The notes beneath the pieces were generated by a model. It was given only the letters and a program-made list of their open reading frames with translations, was not told where the DNA came from and searched no databases. From assembly GCA_003557485.1 (NCBI GenBank), contig PWOI01000107.1, forward strand, positions 1-6,044: DNA of 6,044 nucleotides. The letters run 5' to 3'. Positions 1-6,044 of this stretch are shown piece after piece. This DNA is from Elusimicrobiota bacterium. Its GTDB lineage: Bacteria; CG03; SLGR01; PWQF01. Made by a program: the position numbers and the translations under genes. Within the stretch, counting starts at the first letter, position 1. Each line of letters opens with the position of its first letter.

Positions 1-3000
1 AAGGTATATGCAGATGTTGTGGAAGAAGCCTGGCTTACCCCGTAATTGCTTCCCCCTTTTATATATCTGGTATATCTGGTATTCGGGGTTAAATCAGTTT
101 CAACCCAGTATGTTGTCGGATCTGAAAGAACATTTAATGTTTCGTCCTCATCGTCAAATATATGGTACGCGGTTGCTCCCGGCGTAAGCTCCCAGCTCCA
201 CTTAATGGAGGTAGATGAAACCGCTATACCATCAAAATCCTCAGGCGCATCAAGCTCCTGCCATTTGTAAGTAAGGTACTCTTCAATTTCTTCTCTCTCG
301 GAATCCGACAGCGCCCTGTTATAGATTATAACTTCGGCTATATCTCCTGCCCAGCGTCCCCAGCCCCAGGGATTAGCTCCGATTCCAACAAGAAAATTTT
401 CATCTTCAATTGGCTTGATAGTTTCTGTAGAGTCTGACAGCAGACCGTCTCTCCATGCATCCAGATTCGTCCCGTCATACCTTCCGGTAAGCAGATAGGG
501 TGTATCTGCAGATACCGGTGTAAAAAATGCGCTCTGCCAGTGGCCGCTGTCATACTCAAAAGCAAATCTTCCCTGAAAACCCCCTTCCTCATCCCAGTTA
601 ACAAGAAAAACACTGTTCCAACCTACAACTATTTCAGTAGCCCTCTGACCTGCCTCTTTCGTGGACTGCATAACAATAAACGCGGTCCACTCCCCGTCCT
701 CGGGATAATCTATTTCCGGGGTTGCAAGGTAGTGGTCGGCTCCGTCAAACCTTACCGCAGGCAGGTCCTTAAATAAATTTGTTTTGTAAACCGGCCTGTC
801 GCCGGGCGTTGCCTGGGAGGCATGATGCGAGGAGCCGCTTAAATCATCCCACTGCTCAACCGGAGCATCGTCTGACAGGCCTTCTATGGAGGATGCATCA
901 AGGTGAAGCACCCTGCCGGCCGTGGTGATATCAGAAGCAGGGGTAAATGTTGAAACAAAATTTGAAAAACCTGTTTCTATTCCATCATGGTTGTAAGCCC
1001 ATACACGGAACCAGTATGTCGTTGACCTTTCAAGTTCCGGTACCAGCGCAGTTGCAGCTGTATAACCCGAATCAAAATCTACCGGAGTTGATACTGCCAC
1101 TGAAAAATTTGAATCGGTTGAATATGAAATCCCGTAAAAGGTCCCGCCGGGATTGCCGCCGTCTGCCCAGGAAAGCTCCACATAACCTATACCGACACTT
1201 GTAACTTCAAGGCTTGCAGGATCCCTTGCCCGGGTATACACCGGGTACGGGTCAGCTAACGCGGGCGCAGAGTCCCCTCCCTGGTTAAACGCCGCTATAC
1301 TGTAATAGACAGACGCAACATTTGCCGTAAGACCTTCCTGCGTATAGGATTCCTCGTCTGCAGTAAGCGTTGTAGTACCTACTTGTACATTTCCATCTAT
1401 ATCTCTTATAATAAACCCGTATTCATTATCTGAATTGTCTGTCCAGGTCCAGCTTATGGTAGTTGAAGATACAGCAGTTCCGGCAAAATCCGATGGGGCA
1501 GCCGGAGGAGCAGTCTGCCATTTATCAATAAGATATGATTCCACCTGGGCTCTTTCGGAATCATTTAGATTCCTGTCATAAATAATTACTTCCCCCACAT
1601 CTCCTTCCCAGGGACTTGTTCCTCCGGGACCGGCACCTATGCCCACATAATGCCAGGTACCGTCTTTCGGAGCCGCGGAAGCCATAGTAGAGGTAATTAT
1701 ACCATCTCTCCAGGTATGTATATTTATACCGTCATACCTTCCGGTAAGCAGATAGGGAACATTTCTAGTTACCGGAGTAAAGAAGGCACTTTCATACTCA
1801 TCATCAGTGTTTTCAAAGGTAAACCGTGCAGAGTAACCAAACTCCCCTTCTCCCCAGTTAGCAATAAAAGCGTTATCCCATTCAAATACTATTTCCGTCA
1901 CCGAGTCTGAGGGATCGTTGGGAGACTGCATAACTATAAAAGCAGTCCAGAGTCCGTCTTCGGGCTGCTCCATCTCAGTATACGGCGTCAGAAGAAACTG
2001 GTCAACCCCGTCAAACCTTACCACAGGCAGGTCATTTATAATCCCGGCCTTGTAAACAGGAGCAGTTCCCGGAACAGCGTGGTACTGGTTTCCGCTTAGA
2101 TCGTCCCACTGCGTAACCGGATCATCATCTGCAAAACTGATAGCAGTAGCGTCAAGATGAAGAAGTCTTCCGGTAAGAGGTATGTCAACCTCAAGAGTTG
2201 AAGTTGATACGGTATCTGAGAAATCACTCATTATCTCATCATTATTGTAAGCCCATACACGGAAATAGTATGTGGTTGAAGGGTCTAATCCCGCCACTAC
2301 CGACTCAGTATCTGTATGACCTTCAGCAAAATCTATCGGCGTTGAAACTGCTACGGAAAAATTAGTGTCCGTGGAATAGGAAAGCCCGTATCTTGTGCCG
2401 GCGGGGTTGTCATTGGCCTGCCAGGAAAGCTCCACCTGGGTTATATGAACATTTGTAACTTCAAGGTTTGCCGGCACTGCCGCAAGCGTATAGAACGTGG
2501 CATGGTTGGAATCAAGCGAATAATCGCCACCGTGCAAAGCCCTGGCAAATCTTCCGTAGGCGGTATTGGTAGCCAGACCCGTTTCATAGTAAAACAGGTC
2601 TACTATTCCGTCATCTATCTGGCTTGAATCAGTAGCGCGGTATATGGCGTAACTGTCGGCTCCTTCCGCTGTATCCCAGCTCCACTGGATTGAAGTAGTC
2701 GTCTGTGGATCCCCGGTAAAGTCCAGCGGAACCGGCAGGTGGGGGTTCTCCTGCCAGCTGAAGAACGGATAACTGTGCCCGTCAACTATATTCCAGGTAA
2801 AACCGACATTTACCTCTCCCCCGAGTACTGCAGTGATATCCCAGGCCGCATCCAATCCAACCGTACCGGTATCAAAAAAAGTATCCAAATCCATCATTTC
2901 TGCAGTTGTTTTGCCCGTGCCGTCGGCGCTTGACCCCTGACCGGAAGTTTCTATATACCAAAAGGAATCAGAAACAGTTGTCGCTTCATGTTTATATCCA

Positions 3001-6000
3001 ATAAGTCCCCCGACATTTGTTGTTCCTGTAACAGCGCCAACAGAATAAGATTTATATATACCTCCATGATAATCATTGTAGCCAACAAGTCCGCCAACCT
3101 TATCAACTCCTTCAACGGAACCAGTTGCATAAGAATCATTTAATCCTGATTGGTACTGTTTACCTATAAGCCCTCCCACCGCGTCAGTCCCAATCACTAC
3201 TCCGGATGAATAACTTTTTTCAACGTTTGACCAAAAATTTTCACCAATTAGACCTCCTACTCTTTCATTGCCGGTTACGGAACCTGTTGCATAGCAATCT
3301 TCCATATCCGAAACATAATGCATTCCTACAAGCCCCCCCACGAATTTGTTGCCTTCTACAGTAGCTGTGGAAGAAGAATTAAATATTTCTGCCCTATTCG
3401 CCCCATCACCAGCAATACTACCGACAAGACCCCCTGTATTTATGGTTTCACCGGTCACGGATCCCTCTGAAAAACAACCTGTTAAAATTCCCTGCTCATT
3501 CCTCCCGACGAGGCCCCCCACATTATCGCCGCTTCCGGTCACTGTAGAACTTGAATAGGAATTTTCAACCAGTGACCCTGCTTCCATAAACCCTATAAGA
3601 CCCCCTACATTCGCATTACCACTTACATTCCCGGTTACATAACAGTTTTGAATCGTGCCGGAACTGCGGCCGACCAGGGCACCTGTGAAGTCCCTTCCGG
3701 TAATATCAACATCAATAAGCCCCAGGTTGCTTATATCAGTCCCGTCGGTATAACCGAAAAGAGACTGCCATTCTGTATTATCCCTGTCTATAAAAAGGTC
3801 TTTAATTTCATACCCCTGTCCGTCAAAGTTTCCTTTAAATCTGTCTGCATCAGTTCCTATGGGTATCCATCCCTGCCCGCCGTTTGCATTTGATGATGCG
3901 TGGACATCATAACCGTCGGTTATTTCATCAAGGTCATTTGCAAGTATAAAATAATTGTCAGGGTCAGAATAATTACGGATTGCATAAAGATAATGCCAGT
4001 TCGTTATTTCATACGGGTCTTCAGATGTGCCGCTTCCACCCGGGAAAAACCATCCCTGAACACTGTCAACATAAAGATATCCGGCTCCGCTTGAATCCTC
4101 TCCTCCTGATATGCGTACCCCTACCTCTTTTACATCATCTGTATCCGTGACTGTCTGGTCCGGATTTCCTTCCCAGTCTCTCGCTGCACTAAAATCTATT
4201 GCAACTTTTGTCCAGGAACCTTTTACTAAATCAGTCCATTCATTAGATTCAAAAAACAGATAATCTTCCCCTGTTTTTACAATCATGTTGGCTGTTAAGG
4301 GTTTGTCTGGAGCAAGAGGGGCATCAGCAGGCACGTAGACCCAGCACCATAATCCCTCGTACTGACTTAAGTCAAGCGGATGGAAGAGTTCTCTTTTTAC
4401 CTCGTCATCTATTATATCCAAACCGGTATTCGGACAGGTTGTCTTTGTATCATAATCCACACTGAAGGCCAATGAATAATCACCTGCCTGTACGTGCTCG
4501 CTTGATATGAATGTCGGTCCGAAGTTGGGCAGGTAGTATTCTGTATCATCAGCTTCCCAGCCCTGGGTGCCCGTATCAAAGTGATACAGATACACACCCG
4601 TTGGTGTTTCTGATACTTTATCAGTATTAGTTGAATCAAAACTGTCTTCATTAACGGTCTTTACGACATAGTAGTACTCTATATTATTTACCAAATCAAA
4701 GTCATGGTAAAGACTTACGCCCGGGTAAGTTGTTTCATGTACCAGGTAAGTTGTACCGGCAGGATCCGATTGGCGATATATTCTATGATGGCTGCGGGTA
4801 GCGTCAATAGGATTATCCCATGAAACATCAAGCTGACCGCCGGTACCCGGATCCGTAACGGAAATATTTGTCGGCGGTTCCGGAACATTTTCGCCACCGC
4901 CGTACCAGTTGTAAAGAGTTGAGCCCGGCGAACCGGAAGGAGTGCCACCGGCGGGCTTGTTCTGCGGAGTAAACCTTTTGTAATCAAAATCGCCCTCTTC
5001 TCCGGAAAAAGGATCAGGATGCCAGTCCCACCAAAAAGCTCCTTTGATCCAGGGTTTGTCATGCAAAACACGAAACACCGACTCATAGTACCTTCTTTGC
5101 TGCTCTCCGCTGTAAGGCCTGTCATCCCTTATCTGCCAGGGCTCAAAGAATGCAGCGTCCGTAGACGTACACCCTATTTCCGGGAATATAATATCTTTGT
5201 TGCCCCAGTGGGCCCTCCAGGCTTCCAGCTCTTCTATCCACTCAGCCGCTATGACTGTAACCGTAGAGCCACGATAGTGGTGCCATCCGCCTACCGCCGC
5301 GCTTATCGGCGCTCCGTAAGTCTCCGACTCCGGATAAACAAGAGGGAAATATGCATTGACGCCGAGAACATCCAATTTATCCCAGAACATTATCTGCTTA
5401 TGCTCAGTCCAGGTGGGAGAATAGGTGGTGGAGCCCGAATAAACGGCAGTTATCTCATCAATAGTGGTATTCCACTGGTTAGTATATTCATCAAGGGCCC
5501 GCGTCATACTTCTCAGTTCCGTACCCACGCAAAACATTTCAACATTGTACTCTTCTGCCAGGGCAGCGTAGGTAGTAATAAAAGTCCGGTAATTATTAAA
5601 CCACAACCCACGGTTTGTAGGTTCTATTTCTCCGCGAAACACACCGTAGCTAACATGGTCAATATGGGGTTTAAGCATAACCTTCATACCCAGATCATGC
5701 GCCCTGTTTATCGCCCGGATAAGAGATTCATCCGTGGGTGTATATTCAGAATGCCTGTACATTGTATTGTCTGTATCATTGTCAAAATACCAGGTTACCA
5801 GAAGCGCTATCCAGTTTGCTCCTGTTGTACGCACCTGGACCAGCGAATTATCCGAAGCCACGCTGTCGAGCTCATCAAACCACCAGGAATTATAATGTAT
5901 TCCTTTCGCCCACCAGGGAACAACCGGCTGGACGCCGGATGAAGAAACCGGGCCGTCTTCATCAGAAAATTCTCCTCTGTTTTTCGACCAGTCCACAGCC

Positions 6001-6044
6001 CTGACTTTGTAATCGTAATTTGTCCAGTTTTCTGCTCCCCGGTC
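1..6044 (-). CDS. Giant multidomain exoprotein (GH113-like hydrolase + CBM-like + GLUG repeats + FnIII/LamG train), partial at both ends
   Basis: Seen: the minus strand is open from 6044 to 3 (2,014 codons, plus two bases of a split codon at the left edge), with no stop and no frameshift, and recognisable domains follow one another without a break. Domain order by local residue number: FnIII tail 1-37, GH113-like TIM barrel 44-381, FnIII 389-482, CBM-like beta-sandwich 485-665, GLUG region 667-1097, FnIII-A 1103-1187, FnIII-B 1189-1284, LamG 1286-1510, FnIII-A 1512-1604, FnIII-B 1607-1702, LamG 1706-1929, FnIII-A 1932-2014 (cut). No start codon, ribosome binding site, signal peptide or anchor can be judged because both ends lie outside. 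Cysteine is rare (about seven in 2,014), and Asp, Gly, Ser, Thr and aromatic residues are abundant, as in exported proteins. Inference: a secreted or surface-attached polysaccharide-binding and degrading protein. The frame is near certain; the overall role is moderately supported. Confidence 0.96.
3..251 (-). other. FnIII-A domain, copy 3 (runs to the window edge)
   Basis: Local residues 1932-2014. Shows APEDFDGIAVSSTSIKWSWE, AYHIFDDEDE, TTYWVETDLTPNTRYTRYIK and SNYGVSQASSTTSAYT. The domain is nearly complete: the last strand reaches the edge of the window. By the order seen in the two earlier modules, an FnIII-B and a LamG may follow outside; that is a prediction, not an observation. Confidence 0.8.
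258..929 (-). other. LamG-like (ConA-like lectin/glucanase fold) domain, copy 2
   Basis: Local residues 1706-1929. Shows RVLHLDASSIEG, PVEQWDDLSGSSHHAS, DLPAVRFDGADHYLATP, WTAFIVMQSTKE, YLLTGRYDGTNLDAWRDG, GDIAEVIIYNRALSDSER and IEEYLTYKWQ. It aligns along its full length with LamG copy 1 with only small in-frame length differences. DNA at 472-500 is identical to 1729-1757 in copy 1. Likely role: glycan binding or structural. Confidence 0.88.
939..1226 (-). other. FnIII-B domain, copy 2
   Basis: Local residues 1607-1702. Shows PASLEVTSVGIGYVELSWAD, YGISYSTDSNFSVAVSTPVD and STTYWFRVWAYNHDGIE. Nearly every core position matches B copy 1, including the acidic-aromatic F strand and the loop after it. 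At DNA level 991-1010 is identical to 2245-2264 in copy 1. Confidence 0.85.
1233..1511 (-). other. FnIII-A domain, copy 2
   Basis: Local residues 1512-1604. Starts APPAAPSDFAGTAVSSTTIS and continues with WTWTDNSDNEYGFIIRD, QEGLTANVASVYYSIAAFNQ. The ordering matches A copy 1 and the cut copy 3 (shared A-V-S-S-T-(T/S)-I with copy 3). It sits between the first LamG and the second FnIII-B and so marks the boundary of the repeat period of about 1,257 bases. Confidence 0.8.
1515..2189 (-). other. LamG-like (ConA-like lectin/glucanase fold) domain, copy 1
   Basis: Local residues 1286-1510. It shows LLHLDATAI, PVTQWDDLSGNQYHAV, DLPVVRFDGVDQFL, LWTAFIVMQSP, YLLTGRYDGINIHTWRDG, GDVGEVIIYDRNLNDSER and VESYLIDKW. 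These mark the Laminin_G_3 type of concanavalin A-like domain, where Q-W-x-D-x-S-G-x-x-x-H opens the fold and E-(V/I)-I-I-Y-x-R-x-L-x-x-x-E-R closes it. Such domains bind glycans or act structurally; no glucanase catalytic motif is evident. It pairs with the FnIII-B domain just N-terminal to it, and this pair is repeated once more downstream. Confidence 0.88.
2193..2480 (-). other. FnIII-B domain, copy 1
   Basis: Local residues 1189-1284. Strand pattern: PANLEVTNVHITQVELSWQ, YGLSYSTDTNFSVAVSTPID, then LDPSTTYYFRVWAYNNDEI. The F strand T-Y-Y-F-R-V-W-A-Y-N is a clear FnIII signature. It is highly similar to the second B copy in sequence and length, including the segment SVAVSTP. Probably a spacer presenting the LamG domain that follows. 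Confidence 0.85.
2484..2738 (-). other. FnIII-A domain, copy 1
   Basis: Local residues 1103-1187, directly after the GLUG C-cap. It shows PVPLDFTGDP, SIQWSWDTAEGADSYAIYR and TGLATNTAYGRFARAL. It belongs to the FnIII subtype built on the phrase S-I-x-W-S-W followed by L-x-x-N-T-x-Y, common in exoproteins of anaerobic candidate phyla. It is one of three A-type copies, and these have diverged much more than the B-type and LamG copies beside them. Confidence 0.75.
2754..4046 (-). repeat. GLUG repeat domain with N- and C-terminal caps
   Basis: Local residues 667-1097. The N-cap starts GGSGTSEDPYEITNWHYLYA and runs through NYFILANDLDE, GWIPIGTDADRFKGNFDGQG and SLFGYT, the usual lead-in to GLUG arrays. 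Nine VGGL(V/I)G-type units follow, their core Val (or Thr in one unit) at local residues 791, 813, 842, 870, 902, 929, 956, 983 and 1011. Spacings are 22, 29, 28, 32, 27, 27, 27 and 28. The first is degenerate (TGALVG). Each unit pairs this core with an N/D/K-S/C-Y-x-x-G-x-V-x-G strand. The C-cap has SFWYIETSGQ (W1029), GTGKTTAEMM, and ends DGHSYPFFSW. GLUG arrays are thought to form a right-handed beta-solenoid-like stack and occur in bacterial adhesins, surface enzymes and other exoproteins; their exact function is not known. Here the array probably serves as a rigid stalk or adhesive surface between the enzymatic half and the FnIII/LamG half. Confidence 0.92.
4050..4592 (-). other. CBM-like beta-sandwich domain
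   Basis: Local residues 485-665. It begins YLYHFDTGTQGWEADD, the characteristic first strand of jelly-roll carbohydrate-binding modules (Phe-Asp-x-Gly-x-x-x-Gly-Trp). It continues with SSEHVQAGDYSLAFSVDYD (the 'bound ligand sharpens into GxYSL' strand), LDLSQYEGLWCWVYVPAD, SWTKVAIDFSAARDW, EVGVRISGG and finally YLYVDSVQGW. This strand order matches families such as CBM4, CBM11 and CBM27, but I cannot decide which. C537 and C567 could form a disulphide. Inference: it binds the polysaccharide cut by the adjacent hydrolase. It could instead be a purely structural jelly roll. Confidence 0.65.
4599..4880 (-). other. FnIII linker domain after the hydrolase
   Basis: Local residues 389-482. The pattern is PPTNISVTDP, then LDVSWDNP (B-strand Trp), HHRIYRQSD (C strand), and IEYYYVVKTVN (F strand with the Tyr-x-Val core), ending before SETPTG. 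This is the usual order of bacterial FnIII domains found between catalytic and binding modules of secreted glycosidases. It carries no catalytic residues and probably sets the distance between the barrel and the CBM-like domain that follows it directly. Confidence 0.8.
4902..5915 (-). other. GH113-like TIM-barrel glycoside hydrolase domain (putative beta-mannanase)
   Basis: Local residues 44-381. Seen: a barrel start WWAKGIHYNSWW; the strand-2 segment GANWIALLVTWY (W85); PTDESLIRAINRAHDLG followed by KVMLKPHID (H127); CVGTEL with E176; GVNAYFPL with Y232; IIFPEIGC with E289; and GAFWWDWHPDP (W338, W339, D340). The family pattern (GH113 and related GH-A clan barrels) puts the acid/base Glu after strand 4, here E176, and the nucleophile Glu at the end of strand 7, here E289. 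Both are in the expected context, so the domain looks catalytically competent. At about 338 residues it is slightly longer than I expect for the family, with extra sequence between Y232 and E289. Characterised GH113 members are beta-1,4-mannanases, hence the substrate guess. An uncharacterised sister family with another beta-linked substrate is possible. It follows an FnIII tail and precedes FnIII and CBM-like domains, a normal arrangement for a secreted CAZyme. Confidence 0.78.
5937..6044 (-). other. C-terminal part of an FnIII domain (cut by the window edge)
   Basis: Local residues 1-36 contain NYDYKVRAVDWSKNRGEFSD, the typical end of a fibronectin type III domain: the F-strand pattern Y-x-Y-x-V-x-A followed by the final strand. 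The rest of the domain lies beyond 6044. A short linker ending in VQPVVP joins it to the hydrolase. It shows that the protein has at least one more domain N-terminal to the enzyme, so the catalytic domain is not at the mature N-terminus. It is probably a structural spacer. Confidence 0.75.

Larger units (their letters stand above)
258..1226 (-). repeat. Intragenic tandem duplication, copy 2 (FnIII-B + LamG)
   Basis: This roughly 970-base unit corresponds to 1515-2480. Matching landmarks are offset by 1,254 (991 vs 2245), 1,257 (472 vs 1729; 261 vs 1518) and 1,266 bases (742 vs 2008). All offsets are multiples of three, as expected for a duplication diverging under protein-coding constraint. 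The longest exact match I found by eye is 29 bases. Confidence 0.85.
1515..2480 (-). repeat. Intragenic tandem duplication, copy 1 (FnIII-B + LamG)
   Basis: Partner of the unit at 258-1226. The two are separated by the more diverged FnIII-A copy 2 (1233-1511), so the true ancestral unit was probably FnIII-A + FnIII-B + LamG with period near 1,257 bases. Confidence 0.85.

Noticed and set aside
472-1757. 29-base identical pair considered as recombination attachment sites or ends of a mobile element
   Set aside because: Both copies fall at the same place in homologous LamG domains (around YLLTGRYDG), so they are remnants of the domain duplication. No integrase, transposase or inverted ends are present.
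2937-3722. Periodic signal of about 81-84 bases considered as a CRISPR array or DNA satellite
   Set aside because: The period is explained by the 27-28 residue GLUG protein units. DNA copies are not identical and there are no conserved direct repeats with unique spacers.
46-4094. Several plus-strand open frames of 60-90 codons
   Set aside because: All lie antisense to recognised FnIII, LamG, GLUG or CBM-like domains, and none shows motifs or a supporting start context.
4715-5125. 136-codon open frame on the minus strand in another frame
   Set aside because: It is out of frame with the main gene and covers the end of the hydrolase and the FnIII linker, both of which are well supported in the main frame. 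The alternative product shows no recognisable motif.
5019-5942. 307-codon open frame on the plus strand, opposite the hydrolase domain
   Set aside because: It is antisense to a domain with clear motifs and catalytic residues. Its translation is rich in Arg, Pro, His and Ile with no domain pattern, and no convincing ribosome binding site precedes it. It is a shadow of the minus-strand gene.
1-6044. Promoters, terminators and riboswitches inside the window
   Set aside because: The whole window is coding sequence. AT-rich or hairpin-like stretches can be found by chance, but none is better explained as regulatory than as part of the reading frame.

Overview
The whole window lies inside one very large gene on the minus strand. 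Reading from position 6044 down to position 3 gives 2,014 consecutive sense codons with no stop, and neither the start nor the stop codon is in the window. The product is a secreted or cell-surface multidomain protein typical of carbohydrate-active exoproteins. Residue numbers below count from the first complete codon (residue 1 = 6044..6042), so they are not the numbers of the full protein.

Layout from N- to C-terminus (right to left on the + strand): the tail of a fibronectin type III (FnIII) domain; a TIM-barrel glycoside hydrolase resembling family GH113 (beta-mannanase type), with both catalytic glutamates apparently present; a linker FnIII; a beta-sandwich, carbohydrate-binding-module-like domain; a long GLUG repeat array with recognisable N- and C-terminal caps; then a repeating train of FnIII-A, FnIII-B and LamG-like (concanavalin A-like lectin/glucanase fold) domains. 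The train is present twice, and a third FnIII-A runs off the left edge. The two FnIII-B + LamG units are clear duplicates at protein level and keep short identical DNA stretches about 1.26 kb apart.

The likely working picture is inference. The enzyme domain cuts a beta-mannan-like or related polysaccharide. The CBM-like and LamG domains hold substrate or cell-surface glycans. The FnIII and GLUG units act as spacers or adhesive stalks. I see no RNA gene, promoter, terminator, CRISPR array or mobile element, and none is expected inside a continuous reading frame.

Organism: GLUG arrays, LamG/FnIII trains and giant exoproteins of this style, with moderate GC, suggest an uncultured or anaerobic Gram-negative polysaccharide degrader (for example Omnitrophota, Elusimicrobiota or the Planctomycetota/Verrucomicrobiota/Kiritimatiellota group). 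This is an impression from protein style, not a demonstrated placement.
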